In this document: in pieces, positions 8,883 through 18,609 of the stretch
Position numbering within the stretch: the stretch's first letter is position 1
How the letters are laid out: every line of letters begins with the position of its first letter
Translations under genes and position numbers: made by a program
Origin: Streptomyces genisteinicus
GTDB taxonomy: Bacteria > Actinomycetota > Actinomycetes > Streptomycetales > Streptomycetaceae
DNA: 64,000 nucleotides
Direction: 5' to 3'
Assembly (NCBI RefSeq): GCF_014489615.1
Contig: NZ_CP060825.1
Location: 3,296,001 to 3,360,000, forward strand
The notes under the pieces: model-generated
What the model saw: the letters and a program-made list of their open reading frames with translations, nothing else
Told to the model about the DNA's origin: nothing
Databases searched by the model: none

Positions 8883-10085
8883 ATGAGCGACCACCACCGC
8901 CGCGACGGCCACACCGAGCCCGGATTCCCCCAGCAGCCGTACGAGACGCCGCAGCCGTACGGCGCGCCCCGGCCGCACGACACCCAGCCGTACGAGACGC
9001 CCCAGCCGTACGGCGCCCACCCGCACGCGCCCCGCGCGGACGACACCCGGCCGACCGCGCCGCTCACCCAGGCGGACGGCGGCTACCCGCCGCCCCCGTC
9101 GTACCGGCCCGCCGGCACGGTCACCGTGTGGCCCGGCGGCGGCGGACCCGGCTTCGAGCCGCCCGCTCAGCACCTCGCGCCCCCCGCGCCCGCGCCCGGA
9201 CCCCGGTCCCGGCGCAGGGCCCGGGGCCCCGCCGCGCTGATCGCGGCCGTCGCGATCGCCGCGGCCGCCGTCGGCGGCGGCGCGTCCGCGCTCGTCGGCC
9301 ACCTCGCCGGCGACGGGACGTCCCCGGGCTCCGGCGCCGTGAGCGGGACGACCGTGTCCCGCAGCAGCGCGGGCACCGTCGCGGGCGTGGCCGAGATGGT
9401 CTCGCCGAGCATCGTGGAGATCAGCGCGACGTCGGGCTCCGGACAGTCCACCGGCTCCGGCGTGATCATCACCTCGAACGGCGAGATCGTGACCAACAAC
9501 CACGTGATCTCGGGCGCCGACACCGTCCGGGTGCAGCTCAGCGACGGCACGACGTACACCGCCGACGTCGTCGGCAAGGACCCCGACAAGGACCTCGCCC
9601 TGATCAAGCTGCGGAACGCCTCCGGGCTGAAGGCCGCCGCGCTCGGCGACTCCGGCTCCGTCGGGGTCGGCGACCAGGTCGTCGCCATCGGCTCGCCCGA
9701 AGGGCTCACCGGCACGGTCACCAGCGGCATCGTCTCCGCCCTCGACCGGGACGTGACCGTCGCCAAGGACGAGGAGCCGCAGGACCCGCAGCAGGACCCG
9801 CGCCAGAACTGGCCGTTCGAGTTCGGCGGGCAGCAGTTCAACGGGGACACCGGGGACTCGAAGACCACCTACAAGGCGATCCAGACCGACGCCTCGCTCA
9901 ACCCGGGGAACTCCGGCGGTGCGCTGATCGACATGAACGGCAGGATCATCGGCATCAACTCGGCCATGTACTCGCCCAGTTCCGCCACCGGCTCCACCGC
10001 GGGCAGCGTCGGCCTCGGCTTCGCCATCCCGATCGACACCGTCAAGGCGGACCTGGACAGCCTCCGCTCCGGCGGCGGCGCCTGA
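8883..10085 (+). CDS. HtrA-like trypsin-fold serine protease, membrane-anchored, no PDZ
   Basis: 400 residues. A cytoplasmic Pro/Tyr-rich tail (repeats of PYETPQPYG) fills about 1-110, followed by one membrane segment (ALIAAVAIAAAAVGGGASALVG) and an extracytoplasmic S1C protease domain. The catalytic triad is visible: His in TNNHVISG, Asp in DPDKDLALIKL, Ser in NPGNSGGALID. The protein ends at VKADLDSLRSGGGA without the usual PDZ domain. ATG 8883 starts MSDHHRRDG. A two-component system follows after 21 bp, so envelope-stress quality control is a reasonable inference. The order matches SCO4157-4155. Confidence 0.92.
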   Translation: MSDHHRRDGHTEPGFPQQPYETPQPYGAPRPHDTQPYETPQPYGAHPHAPRADDTRPTAPLTQADGGYPPPPSYRPAGTVTVWPGGGGPGFEPPAQHLAPPAPAPGPRSRRRARGPAALIAAVAIAAAAVGGGASALVGHLAGDGTSPGSGAVSGTTVSRSSAGTVAGVAEMVSPSIVEISATSGSGQSTGSGVIITSNGEIVTNNHVISGADTVRVQLSDGTTYTADVVGKDPDKDLALIKLRNASGLKAAALGDSGSVGVGDQVVAIGSPEGLTGTVTSGIVSALDRDVTVAKDEEPQDPQQDPRQNWPFEFGGQQFNGDTGDSKTTYKAIQTDASLNPGNSGGALIDMNGRIIGINSAMYSPSSATGSTAGSVGLGFAIPIDTVKADLDSLRSGGGA

Positions 10086-10106
10086 TCGCGTGCGAGGCTG
10101 GGCCCC

Positions 10107-10820
10107 ATGACTGAAGGCGAGCGCATCCTCATCGTCGACGACGAGCCTGCCGTGCGTGAGGCGCTGCGGCGCTCCCTCGCGTTCGAGGGGTACGCGACCG
10201 AGGTCGCGGCCGACGGTCTGGAGGCACTGGCCCGGGCCGGGGAGTACCGCCCCGACCTGATCGTGCTCGACATCCAGATGCCCCGGATGGACGGGCTGAC
10301 CGCGGCGCGCAGGCTGCGGGCGGCGGGCTCGCGGGTGCCGGTCCTGATGCTGACGGCACGCGACACGGTCGGCGACCGGGTCACCGGACTGGACGCGGGA
10401 GCGGACGACTACCTGGTCAAGCCCTTCGAACTGGACGAACTGCTCGCCCGGATCCGTGCCCTGCTGCGGCGCAGCACCTACACCGCGGCGGTGGCCGCCG
10501 CGGACGACGAGGACGTGCTGTCCTTCGCCGACCTGCGCATGAACCTGTCGACCCGCGAGGTCACCCGCGGCACCCGGCGCGTGGAGCTGACCCGTACCGA
10601 GTTCACCCTGCTGGAGCTCTTCCTCGCCCATCCGCGCCAGGTGCTGACCCGTGAGCAGATCCTGAAGGCCGTCTGGGGCTTCGACTTCGAACCCAGCTCC
10701 AACTCCCTGGACGTGTACGTGATGTACCTGCGGCGCAAGACGGAGGCCGGCGGCGAGCCGCGCCTCGTGCAGACCGTGCGGGGCGTCGGCTACGCCCTGC
10801 GGCCGGGCGGCCCCGAATGA
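10107..10820 (+). CDS. OmpR-family response regulator
   Basis: 237 residues. The receiver domain has the acidic pocket Asp11-Asp12, phospho-acceptor Asp55 ([13 protein letters not shown]) and the conserved Lys in YLVKPFE. The winged-helix DNA-binding domain occupies about 140-232 ([29 protein letters not shown]). It resembles MprA/CseB-type regulators. The gene overlaps the kinase gene by 4 bp (ATGA), indicating translational coupling, and lies 21 bp after the HtrA-like protease, a pairing reminiscent of mycobacterial MprAB-PepD. Confidence 0.94.
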   Translation: MTEGERILIVDDEPAVREALRRSLAFEGYATEVAADGLEALARAGEYRPDLIVLDIQMPRMDGLTAARRLRAAGSRVPVLMLTARDTVGDRVTGLDAGADDYLVKPFELDELLARIRALLRRSTYTAAVAAADDEDVLSFADLRMNLSTREVTRGTRRVELTRTEFTLLELFLAHPRQVLTREQILKAVWGFDFEPSSNSLDVYVMYLRRKTEAGGEPRLVQTVRGVGYALRPGGPE

Positions 10821-12277
10821 TCCGACGGCTGCGCGCGCTGCCCCTGCGGTCCCGTCTCGCGCTGCTGGTGGCCACGGCGGTGGCGGTCGCCGTGGCGGCC
10901 GTCTCCACCACCTGCTGGTTCGTGGTGCGCGGCAAGCTGTACGACGAGGTGGACGCGAAGCTGCGCACCACCCGGCAGAGCATCGACCTGCGGGCCGTCG
11001 ACGTGGCGGCGACGCTGCGCGCCTGCCCGCCGTCCGCGTCCTCGCAGGACGAGTTCGGCCGCCCGAAGGACTACTACTTCCAGCTGGTCACCGCCGCGGG
11101 CGACGAGCCGTGCGTCTTCGCCGCCGTCTCCGCCGGCACCGTGGAGGTGACCGGGGCGGACCGGGCGGTGGCCCGGGAGGCGGACCGGCTGGTCCGGCCG
11201 GGCGAGCCGGACGGGGGGACGTTCCGCGACGGCACCGACACCGAGGGCCGGTCGGTGCGGGTGCTCACGGTCGCCGCCGCGACGGACGGCGCGGTGTTCA
11301 AGGACACCGCGCTGATGATCGGCGTGCCGCTGCGGGAGACCGAACGCACCCTCGACGACCTGGCCCTGCTGCTGCTCCTGGTCTCCGGCATCGGCGTGAT
11401 CGGGGCCGGGGCGACCGGCCTGTGGGTGGCGCGGACGGGGCTCGCGCCGGTGGACCGGCTGACCGGCGCGGTCGAGCACGTGGCCCGTACCGAGGACCTG
11501 AGTGTGCGCATCCCGGTCGAGGGCGACGACGAGATCACCCGGCTGTCGCGCTCCTTCAACGCGATGACGGCCGCGCTGGCCGCGTCCCGGGATCTCCAGC
11601 AGCAGCTCATCGCGGACGCCGGGCACGAACTGCGCACCCCGCTCACCTCCTTGCGCACCAACATCGAGTTGCTGGCCAGGAGCGAGGAGACCGGCCGGGC
11701 GATCCCGCCGGACGACCGCCGGGCCCTGCTGGCCTCGGTGAAGGCGCAGATGACCGAACTGGCCGCGCTGATCGGCGACCTCCAGGAGCTGTCCCGCCAG
11801 GACGGCCCCGCGCACGGACGCACGGTGCAGGTGGTCGCCCTGCACGAGATCCTGGACGTCGCGCTGGAGCGGGCGAGGCTGCGGGGTCCCGAGCTGTCGT
11901 TCACCGCCGACGTCCGGCCCTGGTACGTGCGCGGGGAGCAGGCGGCGCTGGAACGGGCGCTGGTGAACGTCCTCGACAACGCGGTGAAGTTCTCGCCGCC
12001 CGGCGGGCGGGTCGAGGTGGAGCTGCGCGACGGCACCCTCTCGGTGCGCGACCACGGGCCGGGGATCGGCGCCGAGGAGCTGCCCCATGTCTTCGAACGG
12101 TTCTGGCGGTCGCCGTCGGCGCGCTCGCTGCCCGGTTCGGGCCTCGGGCTGTCCATCGTGGCCCGTACCGTCCAGCAGGCGGGCGGCGAGGTGTCGCTCG
12201 CTCCGGCGGACGGCGGCGGCACCCGGGCGGTGATCCGCCTGCCGGGCGCGCCGACTCCCCCGCCCGCATCCCCCTGA
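10817..12277 (+). CDS. Sensor histidine kinase (MprB/CseC-like)
   Basis: 486 residues. Two membrane segments (about 13-37 and 182-206) bracket an extracytoplasmic sensor domain of ~145 residues containing three Cys. A HAMP domain follows (207-260), then the dimerisation helix with phospho-acceptor His270 in [10 protein letters not shown]. The ATPase boxes are intact: N ([10 protein letters not shown]), G1 (DHGPGIG), F (HVFERFWRS) and G2 (GSGLGLSI). The start overlaps the regulator gene by 4 bp. It likely senses envelope damage together with the upstream protease; the signal itself is not deducible. Confidence 0.95.
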   Translation: MIRRLRALPLRSRLALLVATAVAVAVAAVSTTCWFVVRGKLYDEVDAKLRTTRQSIDLRAVDVAATLRACPPSASSQDEFGRPKDYYFQLVTAAGDEPCVFAAVSAGTVEVTGADRAVAREADRLVRPGEPDGGTFRDGTDTEGRSVRVLTVAAATDGAVFKDTALMIGVPLRETERTLDDLALLLLLVSGIGVIGAGATGLWVARTGLAPVDRLTGAVEHVARTEDLSVRIPVEGDDEITRLSRSFNAMTAALAASRDLQQQLIADAGHELRTPLTSLRTNIELLARSEETGRAIPPDDRRALLASVKAQMTELAALIGDLQELSRQDGPAHGRTVQVVALHEILDVALERARLRGPELSFTADVRPWYVRGEQAALERALVNVLDNAVKFSPPGGRVEVELRDGTLSVRDHGPGIGAEELPHVFERFWRSPSARSLPGSGLGLSIVARTVQQAGGEVSLAPADGGGTRAVIRLPGAPTPPPASP

Positions 12278-12319
12278 GGAGGCCCGCTCCGCGGCTCTTC
12301 CCACCGGCTCCGGTCCTCG

Positions 12320-12393
12320 CGAGACGTAGCGTCTTGCGAGGGCCGGAGTCCTGCGCTATGGTCGACGACGAACCAACAAGACGCTACGTCTCG
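12320..12393 (+). promoter_or_regulatory. Promoter bracketed by two palindromic operators
   Basis: A 17-bp sequence CGAGACGTAGCGTCTTG (12320-12336) recurs as its perfect inverse at 12377-12393. Each copy contains an AGACG-n3-CGTCT palindrome typical of TetR-type operators. Between and partly overlapping lie TTGCGA (12334-12339) and TATGGT (12357-12362), spaced 17 bp. One operator covers the -35 and the other the start region, so strong repression of the downstream ABC-F gene is expected. No TetR gene is adjacent. Confidence 0.72.
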
Positions 12394-12429
12394 TCTTGTT
12401 TGATCTGTCCCCGACGGAAGAAGCCGCCC

Positions 12430-14043
<1,614 letters not shown>

Positions 14044-14100
14044 CCGGCACGACCGCGGGCGTCCGGGCGGCCCGCCCGGCGCCGGAGCGCCGCCCCCGGA

Positions 14101-14126
14101 CCGGTCCGGGGAACACCCCGGACCGG
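14101..14126. terminator. Strong hairpin between convergent genes
   Basis: CCGGTCCGGGG (14101-14111), loop AACA, then CCCCGGACCGG (14116-14126): a perfect 11-bp stem. It separates the ABC-F gene (plus) from the PI-PLC-like gene (minus), so it probably works in both directions. There is no T-run, as is usual in Streptomyces. Confidence 0.65.
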
Positions 14127-14153
14127 CCGGCCGGCACCTCGGGGCCGGGTTGT

Positions 14154-15026
14154 TCAGCCGTTGTGGCGGATGAGGGACTCCACGAGCCCGGCGCGGGTGT
14201 TCGGGTAGTCCATGGGGACGATCCCCAGGCCCCGCCAGCCGCTCGCCTCCGCACCGTCGAGGAAGGCGTGGACCCGCGGGTTGAGGTTGTCCGAGTTCCA
14301 CCGCGGCGGCAGGTAGGCGGAGGTGGAGACGTAGTTGACGTACAGCTTGCCGGGCTGCTGCGCCGCCTTGCGGAAGTGCGCCTGGATCTTGGAGAACTTC
14401 GGGTCGGGCAGGGCGTTCCAGTCGTCCTGCACGTCGAAGTGGGCCCCGTCGGCGTACCGGACGCCGGGCAGCCCGCCGTTGTCCCCGAGGAGCACCACCC
14501 GGCCGCGGGCCTCGCCGAGCGCCGGGATGCCGTCGCCGATGCGGAACAGCGGGCGCCAGCCGCGGTTGTCCAGGTAGTCGTCGAAGACGGCCCGGAAGGT
14601 GGCGTCGCTCTCGCCCGAGTACTCCTGCTTGACCCGCATCAGCACCGTCTCGGAGGGCTGCGCGGCGAGGAAGTCCCGGCAGGCGATGAGCACGTCGCCG
14701 AACATCATGTTCTGGTAGGACGGCCCGTGGTGGATGGCGAACGAGCCGCCGGTGACCCGGCAGCGGACGTCGAGGAAGCGGATTCCGCTCGCCAACTGCT
14801 GGGCGATGGTGGTGTTCTGGCACTCCGACCACGGCCCGCCGAAGCGGGCGCCGGAGTCGTGGGTGCCGGGGATGGTCAGTCGTTGCAGGGGTGTCGAGTC
14901 GGCCGCACCGGCCATCCAGTCCCTGGTGGACAGGGTGCGGCGGGGTGCGGCGGCGGCGTGGGGGGTGCCGATGAGGGCGGCGGCCGGGACGGCGGCCAAG
15001 CCCGCGAGGAATCTCCGTCGGTCCAT
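14154..15026 (-). CDS. Secreted phosphatidylinositol-specific phospholipase C domain protein
   Basis: 290 residues starting at ATG 15026. The N-terminus MDRRRFLAGLAAVPAAALIG has a twin-arginine-like signal, so export of a folded enzyme is likely. The bacterial PI-PLC X-domain signature is present: His56 in IPGTHDSGA and the second catalytic His near residue 100 in FAIHHGPSYQ. LFRIGDGIPALGEARGRVVL matches the central strand region. Bacterial PI-PLCs cleave phosphatidylinositol or its glycan anchors by forming a cyclic phosphate. Here it may use host or soil lipids; there is no partner gene. Confidence 0.88.
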   Translation of the reverse strand: MDRRRFLAGLAAVPAAALIGTPHAAAAPRRTLSTRDWMAGAADSTPLQRLTIPGTHDSGARFGGPWSECQNTTIAQQLASGIRFLDVRCRVTGGSFAIHHGPSYQNMMFGDVLIACRDFLAAQPSETVLMRVKQEYSGESDATFRAVFDDYLDNRGWRPLFRIGDGIPALGEARGRVVLLGDNGGLPGVRYADGAHFDVQDDWNALPDPKFSKIQAHFRKAAQQPGKLYVNYVSTSAYLPPRWNSDNLNPRVHAFLDGAEASGWRGLGIVPMDYPNTRAGLVESLIRHNG

Positions 15027-15127
15027 CCGCGGAGTATGTCGAGTTCACGACAAACGCACCAGACCCCGGAGAGCCGTCCGGAGACGGGGAGCCGCCCGGG
15101 GACGGAAAGGCCGCCCGGGACGCGGAA

Positions 15128-15156
15128 GGGGCGGCGGGCACCCGGCCCGCCGCCCC
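15128..15156 (-). terminator. Terminator hairpin of 5'-nucleotidase gene
   Basis: GGGGCGGCGGGC (15128-15139), a five-base loop, then GCCCGCCGCCCC (15145-15156): a perfect 12-bp stem 18 bp beyond the stop codon of the minus-strand 5'-nucleotidase gene. Confidence 0.7.
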
Positions 15157-15174
15157 TCACCGCACGTGCCGTGA

Positions 15175-16995
15175 CTACCGGACCACGGTGATCCGGTCCG
15201 TGGCCGGCGGCGCGATCGGCACCGCGGCCGAGGAGTTCGCCGCCAGGTAGGCGTTGAAGACGTCCAGGTCGGAGGCGCCCACCAGCTTGTTGGTGTGCTC
15301 CTTCAGCACCGCGAAACCGTCACCGCCGCCCGCGAGGAACTCGTTCATCGCGACCCGGTAGGTCTTCGCCGGGTCGATCGCCGCGCCGTCGAGCTTCACC
15401 GAGTCCACGACGATCCGGGCGGCGCCCGACTTCGTCAGGTCCAGGGTGTAGGTGAAGCCCTTCGACACCTGGAGGATCTTCGGCGACGCCTCGTTGCCCC
15501 CGCTCACCTGCTGCTGCAGCGCGGTGATCAGCTGGGCTCCGGTCAGGTCCACCACGTTCATCATGTTGGTGAACGGCTGGACCGTGAACGCCTCCCCGTA
15601 GGTCACCACCCCGTCGCCCTCGCCGCCCGAGGCCTTGAAGACGAGGTCGGAGCGGATGCCGCCCGGGTTCATCAGCGCCAGCTGGGCGCCGCCCTTGTCG
15701 GCCGGGGCGAGCCCGGCGAGCTGCGCGTCCGCGATCAGGTTGCCCAGCGGCTTCTCCGGCTCCGTGGAGCCGCGGCCCACGATGTCGGCCGAGATCCAGC
15801 CCTGCGGGCGGCTCGCGATGGGCGCGGCCAGCTTGTTCCAGCGCGCGATCAGGTCCGTCATGTCCTGCGCCTTGGGCTGGTCGCGGCGGACGATGTGGTT
15901 CGCCGAGGTCACCGCCGTGCGCACGATGTCGTGGGTGCGCTTGTCGTAGGTGAGCGTGGTGTCCGTGTACAGCTTCCCGAACGACGAGGCCGAGGTCACC
16001 ATGCGGGGCTTGCCCGACGGGTCCGGGATCGTGCACACGTACGCCTGGTGGGTGTGGCCGGTGACCAGCGCGTCGACCTTGGGCGTGATGCCCTTGGCGA
16101 TCTCCGCGATCGGTCCCGAGATGCCGTCGCCGGGACCGGGCGAGTCGCAGTCGTAGTTGTACGCCGTGGAGGCCGGCGAACCGCCCTCGTGGATCAGCGC
16201 CACGATCGACTTCACGCCCTTGCGGTCCAGCTCGCGGGCGTACCGGTTGATGGTGTCGACCTCGTCGTGGAACTTCAGGCCCTTGATGCCGTTCGCGCTG
16301 ACGATGTCGGGCGTGCCCTCCAGCGTGACGCCGATGAAGCCGATCTTGACGCCGTTCTTCCGCCAGACCGTGTACGGCTCGAGGATCGGCTTGCCGGTCT
16401 TCTCCTTGGTGACGTTGGCCGCCAGGTACGGGAAGTCCGCACCCTCGAACTCCTCGCCCTCCTCGAAGCAGCCCTCGACCGGGTGGCAGCCGCCGTTCTG
16501 GAGGCGCGCCAGCTCCACGGCGCCCTCGTCGAACTCGTGGTTGCCCACGCCCGCGACGTCGAGGTTCAGCTGGTTCAGCGCCTCGATGGTCGGCTCGTCG
16601 TGGAACAGGCCCGAGAGCAGCGGGCTGGCGCCGACCAGGTCACCGGCCGCGGCCGTCACCGAGTACGGGTTGCCGCCGCGCGCGGTGCGCAGCGAGGTCG
16701 CCAGGTACTCGACGCCGCCGGCCGGGACCGACACCGTCGTGCCGTCCGGCTGGATCTCGGAGACCGTCCCGGCGGAGCCGGCCGGCGGCTCCAGGTTGCC
16801 GTGCAGGTCGTTGAAGGAGAGCAGCTGCACGTCGACGGTGCGCGGCTTGCTGTGGTGACCGCCGTGCCGGTCGCCGTGGGCGGCGCCGGCCGGCATCGCG
16901 GCGACGAGCGCGCCGGCGGTGGCGAGGCCCGCGGCGGCGGCGAGCACACGCCGGGTGCGCCGGGTCGCGGGGTTGTTCTGGGATCTGGCTGACAT
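15175..16995 (-). CDS. Secreted 5'-nucleotidase / bifunctional metallophosphatase
   Basis: 606 residues with a signal peptide (MSARSQNNPATRRTRRVLAA to about residue 39). The N-terminal calcineurin-like metallophosphatase domain holds the metal ligands LLSFNDLHGN, AGDLVG, GVGNHEFDEG and GHTHQAY. The C-terminal 5'-nucleotidase substrate domain spans about 370-580 (NPGGIRSDL, GEAFTVQPFTNMM). It removes phosphate from extracellular nucleotides and supplies phosphate and nucleosides. The position fits S. coelicolor SCO4152. ATG 16995 follows AAGGGGAC. No clear PHO box was found upstream, although the neighbourhood is rich in phosphate genes. Confidence 0.94.
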   Translation of the reverse strand: MSARSQNNPATRRTRRVLAAAAGLATAGALVAAMPAGAAHGDRHGGHHSKPRTVDVQLLSFNDLHGNLEPPAGSAGTVSEIQPDGTTVSVPAGGVEYLATSLRTARGGNPYSVTAAAGDLVGASPLLSGLFHDEPTIEALNQLNLDVAGVGNHEFDEGAVELARLQNGGCHPVEGCFEEGEEFEGADFPYLAANVTKEKTGKPILEPYTVWRKNGVKIGFIGVTLEGTPDIVSANGIKGLKFHDEVDTINRYARELDRKGVKSIVALIHEGGSPASTAYNYDCDSPGPGDGISGPIAEIAKGITPKVDALVTGHTHQAYVCTIPDPSGKPRMVTSASSFGKLYTDTTLTYDKRTHDIVRTAVTSANHIVRRDQPKAQDMTDLIARWNKLAAPIASRPQGWISADIVGRGSTEPEKPLGNLIADAQLAGLAPADKGGAQLALMNPGGIRSDLVFKASGGEGDGVVTYGEAFTVQPFTNMMNVVDLTGAQLITALQQQVSGGNEASPKILQVSKGFTYTLDLTKSGAARIVVDSVKLDGAAIDPAKTYRVAMNEFLAGGGDGFAVLKEHTNKLVGASDLDVFNAYLAANSSAAVPIAPPATDRITVVR

Positions 16996-17256
16996 CTGTC
17001 CCCTTGTCAGTTACAGCGTGGGGGTGGGACGCGGGGCCGTTCGGCGACGGCCCGCAGGCACGCAGCCTAGGGTCAACGCGCGTAGCGCGACAGGGGGACG
17101 CGGGTTACGACCTGGTTGCCATCGGCCGCGATCGTGCGCCACCGGGCGAAAGAAGGACGTACCGCACGGATGCCGTACGGATGCCGCGCGGAGGCCGGAG
17201 GACGACCGTGCGGGACGCGGGGTCCGGTGCCGTGCCGCCCCGGCCCGCACCCGCCG

Positions 17257-17262
17257 TACCGT
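17257..17262 (+). promoter_or_regulatory. Candidate -10 for leaderless mshD mRNA
   Basis: TACCGT, then GGACCC, then the ATG of mshD. The same TACCGT-GGACCC-start arrangement precedes the small gene at 31346. It suggests transcription starting at the first base of the start codon. Confidence 0.5.
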
Positions 17263-17268
17263 GGACCC

Positions 17269-18192
17269 ATGACGATCGACGCAGTGATTCCGGAGCCCGG
17301 CCGGCAGATCCACTCCCTCGACGAACTGAGCGCCGAACAGGCCGACGCCGTCTCCGCCATGCTGTCCGAGGCGGCACGGTCGGACGGGATGCAGGCCGTC
17401 TCCGAGCAGGGCCGGCTGCAACTGCGCGGCGGGCCCCGGGAGGGCGTGCGGCACTTCCTGCTCACCGTGGAGGGCCTGCTCGTCGGCTACGCCCAACTGG
17501 AGGACACGGACCCGGTCGAGGCCCCCGCGGCCGAGCTCGTCGTCCACCCCTCGCACCGCGGACGCGGCCACGGACGGGCACTGGGCACCACGCTGCTGGA
17601 CGCCTCGGGCAAGCGCCTGCGGATGTGGGCGCACGGCGGGAAGCCGGCCGCGCGCCACCTGGCACAGGTCCTGGGCCTGACGCTCTTCCGCGAACTGCGC
17701 CAGCTCCGGCGCCCCTTGGGACCCGACTCGGTTCCCCCGCAGGACTACCCGCGCGGGGTCACGGTCCGCACCTTCGTGCCCGGCGAGGACGACGCCGAAT
17801 GGCTCGCGGTCAACGCCGCCGCCTTCGCCCACCACCCCGAACAGGGTGCGCTGACCCAGCGCGACCTGGACGACCGCAAGGCCGAACCCTGGTTCGACCC
17901 GCAGGGCTTCTTCCTGGCGGTCCGGGACGGCGAGATCATCGGCTTCCACTGGACCAAGGTCCACGCCGAGGAGCAGCTGGGCGAGGTCTACGTCGTGGGC
18001 ATCCGCCCGGACGCCCAGGGCGGCGGACTCGGCAAGGCCCTGACCGCCACGGGCCTGCGCCACCTGGCCGCCCAGGGCCTGCCGACGGCCATGCTCTACG
18101 TCGACGCGGACAACCCGGCGGCGCTGCGGGTCTACGGACAACTCGGCTTCGTGACGCACGAGGTGGACCTGATGTACCGCACCGAGTCCTGA
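17269..18192 (+). CDS. mshD: Mycothiol synthase MshD
   Basis: 307 residues with two GNAT domains in tandem. It acetylates Cys-GlcN-Ins with acetyl-CoA, the last step of mycothiol synthesis, the main low-molecular-weight thiol of actinobacteria. The first domain (about 1-140) includes LVVHPSHRGRGHGRAL; the second, active domain (about 155-305) has the acetyl-CoA loop VGIRPDAQGGGLGKAL. MTIDAVIPEPGRQIHSLD and WFDPQGFFLAV are typical MshD segments. ATG 17269 lacks a ribosome binding site but has a -10-like TACCGT six bases ahead, fitting leaderless expression. It is divergent from the 5'-nucleotidase gene. Confidence 0.94.
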   Translation: MTIDAVIPEPGRQIHSLDELSAEQADAVSAMLSEAARSDGMQAVSEQGRLQLRGGPREGVRHFLLTVEGLLVGYAQLEDTDPVEAPAAELVVHPSHRGRGHGRALGTTLLDASGKRLRMWAHGGKPAARHLAQVLGLTLFRELRQLRRPLGPDSVPPQDYPRGVTVRTFVPGEDDAEWLAVNAAAFAHHPEQGALTQRDLDDRKAEPWFDPQGFFLAVRDGEIIGFHWTKVHAEEQLGEVYVVGIRPDAQGGGLGKALTATGLRHLAAQGLPTAMLYVDADNPAALRVYGQLGFVTHEVDLMYRTES

Positions 18193-18202
18193 CGGCCCCC
18201 GG

Positions 18203-18226
18203 GGCCGGGGCGCAGCCGCCCCGGCC
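18203..18226 (+). terminator. Terminator hairpin after mshD
   Basis: GGCCGGGGCG (18203-18212), loop CAGC, then CGCCCCGGCC (18217-18226): a perfect 10-bp stem starting 11 bp after the mshD stop codon. Confidence 0.65.
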
Positions 18227-18609
18227 GCGGCCCGCCCCGCCCACCGGGGCGGTGCGGGAGCCTCCCGGCACGGTTCGGAACGCTCCCCGGCCCCGGCGGT
18301 CTCCCCGGCCCGGGTACGACCGGCCGGCCGGGCGGGACCGGACGCGCACCGGGCCGCCGCCCCCACCGGAAGTCGCCCCGCGCCCCGCCCGCGACCCCGC
18401 CCGGAGACCCCGTGCCGGGGCGCCCGCGGACCCCCCGGGGCCGCGCCCCGCTTTCCCGCACGTCATGTCGTCGTTACCGGGCATTCAGACACCCTTGCGA
18501 CCCTCTCCCAATGCAGCCCGCCGTGCCCGACTCCCCGAACGGGAGAAAAGCCCTCACTCCGGCCCTCTCCGACGCGCCGGTGACCCTCTCGGCGCGGAAG
18601 AATGGGTTC
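18227..18609. other. Intergenic region upstream of ppk, no gene seen
   Basis: 383 bp of Pro/Arg-coding-like G+C-rich sequence with no supported gene. It must hold the ppk promoter. PhoP control of ppk is reported in S. lividans, but I could not pick out a convincing pair of GTTCACC-type repeats here. Confidence 0.6.

Noticed and set aside
18476..18609. PHO box before ppk
   Set aside because: PhoP control of ppk is reported in Streptomyces, but I could not find two well-matched adjacent 11-bp GTTCACC-type repeats here.
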